From Flavobacteriales bacterium (GTDB lineage Bacteria; Bacteroidota; Bacteroidia; Flavobacteriales_D; Crocinitomicaceae), in the NCBI GenBank assembly GCA_947461185.1, contig CANHJY010000052.1, positions 1 through 9,797 on the forward strand: DNA of 9,797 bases. The letters run 5' to 3'. The notes below the pieces were generated by a model. That model was not told the DNA's origin. It ran no database searches and worked only from the letters and a program-made list of their open reading frames with translations. Shown here piece by piece: positions 1-6,260 of this stretch. Every line of letters starts with the position of its first letter. The stretch's first letter is position 1. Both the position numbers and the translations under genes were made by a program.

Positions 1-1451
1 GTTCCTCAGCAGGAAAAATTTTGATGGTAACGGTTAAAGGTGATGTTCACGATATTGGTAAAAATATTGTTGGTGTTGTACTAGGCTGTAACAATTATGA
101 GGTTATTGACCTTGGTGTTATGGTGCCATTTGAAAAAATAATACAAACCGCTATTGAAGAGGAAGTTGATGCTATAGGGCTAAGTGGTTTGATTACGCCT
201 TCTCTGGATGAAATGGTTACAGTTGCCAAAGAAATGCAAAGAGCAGGCCTTGATATTCCTTTATTAATTGGTGGCGCAACGACTTCAAAAGTGCATACAG
301 CCGTAAAAATTGAAGAGCATTACACCAATGGGCAAACCATTCATGTGTTGGATGCATCAAGAGCTGTTACTGTCGTAGAAGCGATGTTAGGAGGCAAAAA
401 GGTGGATTACGTCAAAGAATTAAAAGCTGATTATGCCCGACTACGTGAACATCACGAAAAACACCGCGGAAGTAAACGTTTACTTGGGTTAGAAGAAGCG
501 AGAAAGAATGCATTGAAATTAGATTGGAAAAATTTTTCAGTCGCTGTTCCAGAAAGGAAAGGTTTAACTGTTTATGATGCTTTTCCTTTGGATGAATTGG
601 TAGATTACATCGACTGGACACCCTTCTTTCAAACATGGGAATTACATGGAAAGTTTCCTGGAATATTGAGTGATGAACTTGTGGGAACAGAAGCGCTTCG
701 TTTGTACGAAGATGCCAAAAATATGTTGAAGCGCATTGTTGATGAGAAATGGCTTTCGGCAAAGGCTGTAGTAGGATTGTTTCCAGCCAACGCAACAGGT
801 GATGATATTATTGTTTATGACGAGCAACGAGAAAATGCTATTCATACCATTCACACGTTAAGACAACAAACAGTAAAGACTGAAGGTCAAAAAAATCTTG
901 CCCTTGCTGATTTTATATGCCCAGTTGAGGAGAAAAAAGATGATTATATAGGGGCCTTCGTGGTTACAACTGGTCACGGGATTGAAGAATATCTAGTGCG
1001 ATTTGAAGAAGACCATGATGATTACAGTTCCATTATGCTTAAAGCATTGGCTGATCGCTTGGCGGAGGCATTTGCTGAAAAATTGCATGAAGTGGTGCGA
1101 AAGGATATCTGGGGATACTCCAAGGATGAAAACTTCAGTAATGATGAATTGATTAAGGAAGTCTACAAAGGTATTCGTCCTGCCCCAGGTTATCCAGCTT
1201 GCCCGGACCACACCGAAAAAATAGGCTTGTTTAAGTTGTTGAATGCAGAAGAATTATCTGGTGTTTCGCTCACGGAAAGTTTAGCCATGTATCCAGCGTC
1301 ATCAGTTTCAGGATGGTATTTCGCAAATCCTGATGCCAAATATTTTGGTCTAGGTAAAATCACCATGGAACAGGTTGAAGATATTTCTAAGCGAAAAAAT
1401 TTACAGCTCGATGAAATGAAACGATGGCTGTCTCCAGTAATTAATGAATAG
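1..1451 (+). CDS. metH: Cobalamin-dependent methionine synthase, C-terminal part (5' truncated)
   Basis: Transfers a methyl group from methyltetrahydrofolate to homocysteine through cobalamin in the cytoplasm. The window holds the end of the B12-binding domain and the whole reactivation (AdoMet) domain. The frame is open to the window edge, with the first complete codon at 3, so the true start lies upstream. Numbering from that codon, the B12 motif D-x-H-x-x-G is at 14-19 with the cobalt-ligating His at 16 (codon 48-50). SGLITP (61-66) and GGATTS (90-95) complete the Rossmann-like cobalamin site. The reactivation domain shows DWTPFF (204-209), the AdoMet motif RPAPGYP (392-398) and SVSGWYF (434-440). 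Family knowledge: this domain reduces and remethylates oxidised cobalamin using AdoMet. The homocysteine- and folate-binding modules are off the window, so I cannot tell whether the gene is full length or split as in some Bacteroidota. Two hairpins follow the TAG stop. Confidence 0.97.
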   Translation, partial: SSAGKILMVTVKGDVHDIGKNIVGVVLGCNNYEVIDLGVMVPFEKIIQTAIEEEVDAIGLSGLITPSLDEMVTVAKEMQRAGLDIPLLIGGATTSKVHTAVKIEEHYTNGQTIHVLDASRAVTVVEAMLGGKKVDYVKELKADYARLREHHEKHRGSKRLLGLEEARKNALKLDWKNFSVAVPERKGLTVYDAFPLDELVDYIDWTPFFQTWELHGKFPGILSDELVGTEALRLYEDAKNMLKRIVDEKWLSAKAVVGLFPANATGDDIIVYDEQRENAIHTIHTLRQQTVKTEGQKNLALADFICPVEEKKDDYIGAFVVTTGHGIEEYLVRFEEDHDDYSSIMLKALADRLAEAFAEKLHEVVRKDIWGYSKDENFSNDELIKEVYKGIRPAPGYPACPDHTEKIGLFKLLNAEELSGVSLTESLAMYPASSVSGWYFANPDAKYFGLGKITMEQVEDISKRKNLQLDEMKRWLSPVINE

Positions 1452-1467
1452 TTTGTCACCGCACTAA

Positions 1468-1501
1468 AACATGAAAAGCGACCGAAGTCGCTTTTCATGT
1501 T
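1468..1501 (+). terminator. Strong hairpin after metH, probable terminator
   Basis: A perfect 15-bp inverted repeat, arms 1468-1482 and 1487-1501, encloses a 4-base loop CGAA. It begins 16 bases after the metH stop. No run of T follows directly (the next bases are AAACCTAACC), so it is not a textbook rho-independent terminator. It could act as a 3'-end stabiliser or as a terminator together with the second hairpin at 1537-1559. The perfect stem is seen in the sequence; the function is inferred. Confidence 0.7.
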
Positions 1502-1536
1502 AAACCTAACCTAACCACTATTCACTGAAAAAGACT

Positions 1537-1567
1537 AAATGTTTCCGAAAGAAACATTTTACTTTTC
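1537..1567 (+). terminator. Second hairpin with T-rich tail downstream of metH
   Basis: Arms AAATGTTTC (1537-1545) and GAAACATTT (1551-1559) pair perfectly over 9 bp around a CGAAA loop. A T-rich tail (TACTTTTCT) follows. This fits a rho-independent terminator better than the stem at 1468-1501 and would end transcripts from metH. The stem is AT-rich, so its stability is only moderate. Confidence 0.5.
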
Positions 1568-1750
1568 TATACCGTGGTAAATATATTCAGCTATTAGAAG
1601 ATTGTGAAATAAAATTTTTAGTACTTCAAAATATATTGTTTTGTATATATTTTTTATTATTTCTTTTTTAACATTTTAATCGAATATAATTAAAGTTTTA
1701 TATTTAAATATATGTCATTAGTCTAAAATAAATACTACTCATTATTGTAT

Positions 1751-1794
1751 TCTTAAAGTTGTTTTTTTTGTCTTAAAAATTGTTTTGTTTTTTT
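1751..1794. repeat. Tandem near-repeat upstream of rnhA
   Basis: Two adjoining units begin TCTTAAA at 1751 and 1771 and each continues into TTG followed by a T run (1751-1770 and 1771-1794). The TTG triplets at 1759 and 1780 lie 21 bases apart, about two helical turns. The similarity is partly low-complexity, so it may be chance or slippage. If functional, it could be a duplicated binding site or duplicated -33 elements for rnhA. Confidence 0.35.
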
Positions 1795-1809
1795 ATCGCT
1801 TATTTTTTG
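1780..1809 (+). promoter_or_regulatory. Weak candidate promoter for rnhA
   Basis: TTG at 1780-1782 and TATTTTTTG at 1801-1809 are 18 bases apart. They resemble the Bacteroidota -33 TTG / -7 TAnnTTTG pattern, but the -7 element has one extra base, and T-rich DNA gives many such near matches. Transcription would begin roughly 10-20 bases before the rnhA ATG at 1834. Confidence 0.22.
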
Positions 1810-1833
1810 TAACATTTCGTAATTTAGTTTTTA

Positions 1834-2295
1834 ATGTCAAACATTAGCATATTTACGGATGGAGCTGCTAAAGGGAATCCTGGTCCTGGCGGTTACGGAA
1901 TCGTAATGAGATTTGGAAACCATACGAAAGAGTTTAGCGCCGGGTTCCGTCATACGACCAATAATAGAATGGAATTATTAGCAGTTATTGTCGCTTTACA
2001 AAATCTTAAAACAGATAAATTTCGAGTAGATGTATATTCTGATTCTAAGTATGTTATAGATTCAATAACAAAAGGGTGGGTTTTTAATTGGCAAAAGACA
2101 AGTTTTAAAGGTAAAAAAAATGCTGATTTATGGAATGAATTTCTTCTTGTCCAACAGAAATTTAATATTAATTGGCATTGGGTTAAAGGTCATAATGGTC
2201 ACCCCGAAAATGAAAGGTGTGATACCTTGGCTGTTGTGGCAGCTGAAAATTCACCTGAGAATATAGATGTTAACTATGAGAATAGCCAATCCTAA
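1834..2295 (+). CDS. rnhA: Ribonuclease HI
   Basis: Cuts the RNA strand of RNA:DNA hybrids in the cytoplasm (R-loops, primer removal). The 153-residue product matches the usual single-domain RNase HI length. The N-terminal motif FTDGAAKGNPGPGG (7-20) carries the first catalytic Asp (D9). The others are E47 in NNRMELLA, D70 in YSDSKYV and D130 in NERCDTLA, and the assisting His is H120 in VKGHNGHPENE. All four metal-binding acidic residues are therefore present and the enzyme should be active. W81 to W100 covers the basic-protrusion region seen in E. coli-type enzymes. The ATG start sits right before the first beta strand, as expected, and no Shine-Dalgarno sequence precedes it. It stands alone on its strand, after a very AT-rich gap and 7 bases from the end of a convergent gene. 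Confidence 0.96.
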   Translation: MSNISIFTDGAAKGNPGPGGYGIVMRFGNHTKEFSAGFRHTTNNRMELLAVIVALQNLKTDKFRVDVYSDSKYVIDSITKGWVFNWQKTSFKGKKNADLWNEFLLVQQKFNINWHWVKGHNGHPENERCDTLAVVAAENSPENIDVNYENSQS

Positions 2296-2302
2296 ATAAA
2301 AC

Positions 2303-2995
2303 TTAAGCAGATTTAAATTGTGCGTTATTACCAATAATTGCTTTTATGAAGGTGTACACCAATGGATGCGGTAATTCACGGGTTGATGAAATTTGTGGGC
2401 AGAATCCGCATGCAACAAAAAAATCATGATTTTTTAAGCTAATGATTTCAGGTTCTTCAAATTGATTAAATCCTTCTATGTCAATAAGAAAATCTGTTAA
2501 AGCACTAATCAATTGGGGATATAAACTAAATCGTGATGAAGTGAGTTCGATATTACTATGATTTTGATATAATTGAATAAAAGCATTCGAGTGTGGAATC
2601 ACTTGAATCTGATCAAAATGGGAACCTTCTACTAAGTTGTCTGATATTAATTTCTCTGAATGTGGGTTAAGCTGATAAGAATTAATAAGCATATCAATAA
2701 AGCTTTTAAAACATTCACCAGTAAGTAAAACAGGTATTTGCAGCGAAATTAATTGTTTCAAAATACCTGAAAGAAAAAATCCATTTTGATATGGACCTGG
2801 TGCCACCCAAACACCATCAAACTGACTAAAGTAGTTCGTTCTAAGTATGGAGGATTCATTAGTCTTAATCCAATAATAGCTCAAATCTATTTCTAGAAAT
2901 CTGCTTGAATGATCTAAAGCCAAATTGGTGGCTTGATGTGAGTTGAAGGTGAAGTTGTAATCACCTATAATTGCTATTTTAAGAGACTGACTCAT
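2303..2995 (-). CDS. Class I glutamine amidotransferase-fold protein related to the CTP synthase C-terminal region; catalytic residues degenerate
   Basis: The 230-residue protein resembles the stand-alone family annotated as CTP synthase C-terminal region-related (seleno)protein. It opens with KIAIIGDY (6-13), continues with FDGVWVAPGPY (59-69) where CTP synthase has its DG-P-G loop, and ends with the family-like DFFVACGFCPQ (191-201) and LPHPLV (208-213). The function of the family is not established. In active class I amidotransferases the nucleophile elbow is G-x-C-x-G and the partner residues are H-P-E. Here the elbow reads LTGECFKSF (91-99), with no Gly two positions after Cys95. An ungapped comparison with the family puts Gly where Cys or Sec is expected. 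FCPQ (198-201) replaces the His-Glu site. Glutamine hydrolysis therefore looks unlikely. It lies 36 bases downstream of the lipoprotein gene on the same strand and may share its transcript. The ATG at 2995 is the natural start. The fold assignment is fairly sure, the role unknown. Confidence 0.72.
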   Translation of the reverse strand: MSQSLKIAIIGDYNFTFNSHQATNLALDHSSRFLEIDLSYYWIKTNESSILRTNYFSQFDGVWVAPGPYQNGFFLSGILKQLISLQIPVLLTGECFKSFIDMLINSYQLNPHSEKLISDNLVEGSHFDQIQVIPHSNAFIQLYQNHSNIELTSSRFSLYPQLISALTDFLIDIEGFNQFEEPEIISLKNHDFFVACGFCPQISSTRELPHPLVYTFIKAIIGNNAQFKSA

Positions 2996-3000
2996 CTTTG

Positions 3001-3018
3001 AGAGCGATAAAACGCTCT
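3001..3018 (-). other. Intercistronic hairpin just before the amidotransferase-like gene
   Basis: AGAGCG (3001-3006) and CGCTCT (3013-3018) form a perfect 6-bp stem with a 6-base loop. In the minus-strand transcript it ends 5 bases before the ATG at 2995 and begins shortly after the lipoprotein stop codon at 3032. It has no T tail, so it may tune translation or processing of the downstream gene rather than terminate. A weak terminator for the lipoprotein gene is the alternative. Confidence 0.45.
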
Positions 3019-3031
3019 GATCAAAATAATC

Positions 3032-3664
3032 TTATCTTTTGAACCAACCTTTTAGATTGGTACCTTGAACACGCATTGAATCTACATTTGATGTAATAGG
3101 ATCGGTGAAGTAAACATAACAGTCAAAGGTGCAATCAAATAAAGAATATTCGCCAGAGGCATCAGCTTCCAATTTAACGTTGGAGAAAGTAACATCTTGA
3201 AAATTGGTTGAATTTTCATCCGAAACCCATTCGTTTCCTAAAACATCAACATATTTTACCTCAAAACCGTTTAAAGCACTATTTGAAAAATTGGGCGTTA
3301 AAGTGTTTTTGTGAAAATTATTGAATTGTGAAACTGTTGGTTGGGTTTCAGTTGCTCCATCCCAAAAAACGCTACCGAGACCTACAGTAATAGAACGAGG
3401 AGTTTGGTCACTTGACATCGTAAAGAAGTATCGCTCACTTGAAAATGTAGGTGGTGGCATAATATTTTGAGCTTTGGCAGCAGTTCCAGAAACACCACCA
3501 ACGTTTTGTGTTAAGGTCAGTGGAACATTATTGACAAGTCCATCGAAATAACAATCAAGCTCAACTTGGGGTATTGGCGGTGGTATAACTTCATGTTCAA
3601 TACAAGAATTCAGTAAGAGCACTGTTAACCCTAAAATTGGTAAAATGGCGTTAATTCGTTTCAT
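3032..3664 (-). CDS. Putative exported lipoprotein, function unknown
   Basis: A 210-residue protein with a type II signal peptide: basic start MKR, a hydrophobic stretch at about 7-18, and the lipobox L-N-S-C with the lipidated Cys at 21. After Cys come acidic residues (E23, E25), then a proline-rich linker (VIPPPIP, 26-32), which suggests a tether from the membrane to a folded domain. Acidic residues after the lipid Cys favour surface export in some Bacteroidota, but this is inference here. The rest (about 34-210) is rich in alternating hydrophobic/polar segments, Thr, Ser, Asn and aromatics, as in a beta-sandwich. It has three further cysteines (C38, C178, C182) that could form one disulfide. 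It has no enzyme motif I recognise and no known family I can name. It is probably in the envelope. The ATG at 3664 gives the proper signal peptide. The amidotransferase-like gene follows 36 bases later; the orphan small gene lies 90 bases upstream. Confidence 0.78.
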   Translation of the reverse strand: MKRINAILPILGLTVLLLNSCIEHEVIPPPIPQVELDCYFDGLVNNVPLTLTQNVGGVSGTAAKAQNIMPPPTFSSERYFFTMSSDQTPRSITVGLGSVFWDGATETQPTVSQFNNFHKNTLTPNFSNSALNGFEVKYVDVLGNEWVSDENSTNFQDVTFSNVKLEADASGEYSLFDCTFDCYVYFTDPITSNVDSMRVQGTNLKGWFKR

Positions 3665-3754
3665 ATAGTCTAAACTTTGGCTTAAGAAATAACAAATTTC
3701 GAACGAATATACGAAAAAAACTATTCAAAGGTTGGCTCAGCAACACAAACATTT

Positions 3755-4066
3755 TTAGGCTCGAATAGCAAAATGTTTGAGATCTTCAAAAAGTAATGAG
3801 CTTGGTATATTCTTAAATCTGAGTTTCTTGACATCAAGAAATAAAATGGAAGCGCCATTTTCATCTATACTTTTGTCAAATATGGTTGATATCTCCAAGT
3901 TATCATGAACACTTTGTAAATAATTCACTACTTTATTTAATTGCGTATTATCAATATAACAACTCGTTGGAAATGATAAATGGTCTTGAAATTTTGTTCC
4001 ATAAATGACGATTTCATTTCCGCTATTCAAAATCATTAATTCGCTTACTTCAAAATTTGTTTCCAT
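3755..4066 (-). CDS. Small conserved-looking protein of unknown function
   Basis: I do not recognise this protein. From the ATG at 4066 it has 103 residues, with no signal peptide, membrane segment, cysteine cluster or catalytic motif. It alternates beta-like stretches (NEIVIYGTKF, ILFLDVKKLRF) with one amphipathic helix (NTQLNKVVNYLQSVHDNLE), which suggests a small soluble alpha/beta domain. An in-frame ATG at 4087 would add seven residues. I prefer 4066 because a good promoter match at 4085-4113 would place the transcript start at about 4078, after the longer start. It is divergent from the aminopeptidase P gene (114 bases between the start codons) and leads the minus-strand group with the lipoprotein gene. 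Codon and base use look like those of its neighbours. I am confident it is coding mainly from length and layout, not from homology. Confidence 0.6.
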   Translation of the reverse strand: METNFEVSELMILNSGNEIVIYGTKFQDHLSFPTSCYIDNTQLNKVVNYLQSVHDNLEISTIFDKSIDENGASILFLDVKKLRFKNIPSSLLFEDLKHFAIRA

Positions 4067-4084
4067 ATCTGTCAATTTAGAAAA

Positions 4085-4113
4085 CAAATATCAAGGTAGA
4101 TGTCCGTAAACAA
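4085..4113 (-). promoter_or_regulatory. Candidate Bacteroidota-type promoter for the small gene at 3755-4066
   Basis: Read on the minus strand, TTG (4113-4111) is followed after 18 bases by GATATTTG (4092-4085), one mismatch from the TAnnTTTG -7 consensus. Expected transcription start is near 4078-4080, about 12-14 bases before the ATG at 4066. The match decides between two possible start codons. Confidence 0.45.
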
Positions 4114-4180
4114 TTTACGATGTATTATTTTTTATTCAAAAAGTTTATTTTTCTTATTTTCACAACTACAAATAAAAGTT

Positions 4181-5473
4181 ATGAAGTATAATCCCATTGA
4201 CAGGAATTTATTTATCGAGAATAGGAAAGCGTTTTCTGAGCATATAGATAAAAACGGATTGGCAGTGTTTAATTCCAATGATATTTACCCAATTAGTGCT
4301 GATAGTACAATTCCTTTTCAGCAACATAGGGATATTTTTTACTTGAGTGGAGTCGATCAAGAGGAGAGTATTCTTGTAATTTTTCCAGGATGTACGAATG
4401 AAAATCATAGAGAAATTCTATTTCTAAAGGAAACAAGTGAACTGATTGCGATTTGGGAGGGTGAGAAGTTGACAAAGGAGCAAGCCTTAGAATCGACAGG
4501 GATAAAGACCGTATATTGGTTGAATCAATTCGATACGATATTTAAACAACTTATGGCGGAGGCTGAAGTCGTTTATTTCAATACGAACGAGCATTTGCGT
4601 GCCAATACTGAAGTTGAAACGAGAGAAGATAGATTCATAAAAAGAATTAAATCGCAATACCCAGCTCACATTTGTAAAAAAAGTGCACCAATCATGCATA
4701 GGCTGCGATCAGTAAAGAAAAAAGTGGAACTAGACTTATTGCAAACTGCCTGTAAAATAACTGAAGCAGGATTTAGAAGAGTGCTTAATTTTCTAAAACC
4801 TGGAGTTTGGGAATATGAAATCGAGGCAGAGTTTATTCATGAATTTATTCGAAATAAATCGAAAGGGTTTGCTTACACGCCTATTATCGCATCAGGTAAA
4901 AATGCATGTGTTCTGCATTACATTGAAAATAATAGACAATGTAATCCAGGTGATTTAGTTCTTTTAGATGTGGGTGCGGAATATGCTAATTATGCTTCTG
5001 ATTTAACAAGATGTATCCCCGTTAATGGGAGATTTACTGATCGACAAAAACAAGTTTACAATGCTGTTTTGAACGTAAAAAACGCAGCGCAAAGCATGTT
5101 GGTTCCAGGAACAATAATGTCCGAATATCACAAGGAGGTTGGTAAATTGATGGAAAGAGAACTTTTAAATTTGAAACTAATCGATCAAAATGATATCAAA
5201 AACCAAAGAGCAGATTGGCCGGCATATAAGAAATATTTCATGCATGGAACATCGCATTTTCTTGGGTTGGATACGCATGACGTAGGTTTATGGAACGAAC
5301 CTATTCAAGCAGGAATGGTTTTCACTTGTGAACCTGGTATTTACATTCCTGAGGAAGGTTTAGGAATTCGAATTGAGGATGATTTGGTTGTTCAAGAAAA
5401 GGGTCAACCTTTTAACTTGATGGCTAATATTCCGATTGAAATTGATGAAATTGAATCTATCATGAATTCCTAG
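4181..5473 (+). CDS. pepP: Xaa-Pro aminopeptidase (aminopeptidase P, peptidase family M24B)
   Basis: Removes an N-terminal residue from peptides whose second residue is proline; a two-metal (usually Mn) cytosolic enzyme. From the ATG at 4181 it has 430 residues, typical of the family. The N-terminal creatinase-like domain covers about 1-170 (start MKYNPIDRNLFIENR; DIFYLSGVDQEES at 51-63). The pita-bread catalytic domain covers about 180-430. Metal ligands are visible in order: D263 and D274 (LLDVGAEYANYASDLTR, 261-277), H359 (MHGTSHFLGLDTHD, 354-367), E384 (FTCEPGIY) and E399 (GIRIEDD). H246 (LHY) and H366 match the substrate-site histidines, so it should be active. An earlier in-frame ATG at 4100 would add 27 residues absent from the family and is rejected. 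AAATAAAAG precedes the chosen ATG, with no Shine-Dalgarno. The hydrolase gene starts 4 bases after the stop, which implies one transcript. Confidence 0.95.
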   Translation: MKYNPIDRNLFIENRKAFSEHIDKNGLAVFNSNDIYPISADSTIPFQQHRDIFYLSGVDQEESILVIFPGCTNENHREILFLKETSELIAIWEGEKLTKEQALESTGIKTVYWLNQFDTIFKQLMAEAEVVYFNTNEHLRANTEVETREDRFIKRIKSQYPAHICKKSAPIMHRLRSVKKKVELDLLQTACKITEAGFRRVLNFLKPGVWEYEIEAEFIHEFIRNKSKGFAYTPIIASGKNACVLHYIENNRQCNPGDLVLLDVGAEYANYASDLTRCIPVNGRFTDRQKQVYNAVLNVKNAAQSMLVPGTIMSEYHKEVGKLMERELLNLKLIDQNDIKNQRADWPAYKKYFMHGTSHFLGLDTHDVGLWNEPIQAGMVFTCEPGIYIPEEGLGIRIEDDLVVQEKGQPFNLMANIPIEIDEIESIMNS

Positions 5474-5477
5474 TCTG

Positions 5478-6239
5478 TTGAGTTTAGCCTACGCTTTTCG
5501 TGAGGTAAAAGATACCATACCCTTAGTGTTTCTTCATGGTTTTCTTGAGTCTTCAAATATGTGGAGACAGCTTGAAGTTGAAGATTGGAACCATAGTATT
5601 TTACTTATAGATTTACCGGGGCACGGTCAGTCTATGAAACGCCTTCCCCAAGGAGAACCATCGATTGATCTCATGGCAGATGAGGTTATGGAAGTCCTTT
5701 CAAGCTTGAAAATCGACAAGTTTCATCTTATTGGTCACTCTATGGGTGGCTACCTTGGATTAGCTATTAAAAAGCGATTTTCTTCATGTAAAAAATTGAT
5801 TTTAATGAATTCTACATATCTGGCGGATACGGATGAAAAAAGGCGGGACCGTTTAAGATTGGCAGAATTGATTTATCAAGCTAAAGACTTAATTATTATG
5901 AATTCTATTCCTCGACTTTTCTATAAATTGACAAATGAAGATCAAGTCGTTAAAGATTTGATAAATGAAGCTTTACAAATTTCTCCTGATGCTATAGCAT
6001 ATGCATCAATTGCAATGAGTAAACGACCGGCAAATTTGGACGTAATTATAGAAAATAAGGCTGATGTGTTAATAATTAACGGAAAATACGATCCAATTTT
6101 AAATGTTGAGATACTTCAATATGATACAATCAAATTTCAATTGAACTGCATTGAATTATCAAATTCAGGACATATGAGTCATTTTGAGGAACCCGCATTA
6201 CTAATAGCATCAATTAAAAAATTTATTGAAATTGAATAG
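5478..6239 (+). CDS. Alpha/beta hydrolase (MenH-like fold), TTG start
   Basis: A 253-residue cytosolic alpha/beta-hydrolase with a complete catalytic triad: nucleophile S88 in GHSMGG (86-91), acid D205 in NGKYDP (201-206), and base H232 in SGHMSHFEEP (230-239). The oxyanion-hole motif LHGF is at 19-22, and the strand-turn motif IDLPGHGQS is at 44-52. A variable cap (about 112-190) sits between strands 6 and 7. The substrate is unknown; related proteins include MenH, esterases and lactonases, and no menaquinone gene is near. No ATG exists upstream of the HG motif: the first (5559, Met28) would delete the oxyanion hole, and an in-frame stop (5463-5465) limits the other side. TTG at 5478 is the best start, 4 bases after the aminopeptidase P stop, which suggests translational coupling. 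CTG 5475 or ATT 5466 are alternatives. Confidence 0.88.
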   Translation: MSLAYAFREVKDTIPLVFLHGFLESSNMWRQLEVEDWNHSILLIDLPGHGQSMKRLPQGEPSIDLMADEVMEVLSSLKIDKFHLIGHSMGGYLGLAIKKRFSSCKKLILMNSTYLADTDEKRRDRLRLAELIYQAKDLIIMNSIPRLFYKLTNEDQVVKDLINEALQISPDAIAYASIAMSKRPANLDVIIENKADVLIINGKYDPILNVEILQYDTIKFQLNCIELSNSGHMSHFEEPALLIASIKKFIEIE

Positions 6240-6260
6240 GAACAATAATATTTTTTGAAT

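Larger units (their letters stand above)
1568..1833. other. Very AT-rich intergenic region between metH and rnhA
   Basis: No credible gene or structured RNA is seen here. By hand count, 1621-1833 has 33 G or C in 213 bases, about 15%, well below the flanking genes. It carries long T runs and a tandem near-repeat (1751-1794) close to rnhA. It most likely holds the rnhA promoter and leader. The phasing and length of A/T runs could bend DNA or attract a nucleoid protein, but that is inference. Confidence 0.6.

Noticed and set aside
412..1498. Several open frames of 70-127 codons on the minus strand across metH.
   Set aside because: They lie antisense to a gene with conserved MetH motifs throughout, overlap each other in different frames, and their translations show no domain, start context or promoter.
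1503..1516. AACCT repeated almost three times after the metH hairpin, as a tandem repeat or telomere-like array.
   Set aside because: Fewer than three copies; too short to be more than coincidence.
3731..3744. Inverted repeat GTTG / CAAC after the small gene as a terminator.
   Set aside because: Only 4 bp of stem, and the T run on the minus strand begins several bases later; too weak to call.
4100..4180. Earlier in-frame ATG for aminopeptidase P with a hydrophobic 27-residue extension resembling a signal peptide.
   Set aside because: Family members begin at the MKYNPIDRNLF-type sequence. The extension is translated AT-rich leader and overlaps the divergent promoter candidate.
4208..4699. 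Short minus-strand open frames inside the aminopeptidase P gene.
   Set aside because: Antisense shadows of a well-supported coding sequence with no independent support.
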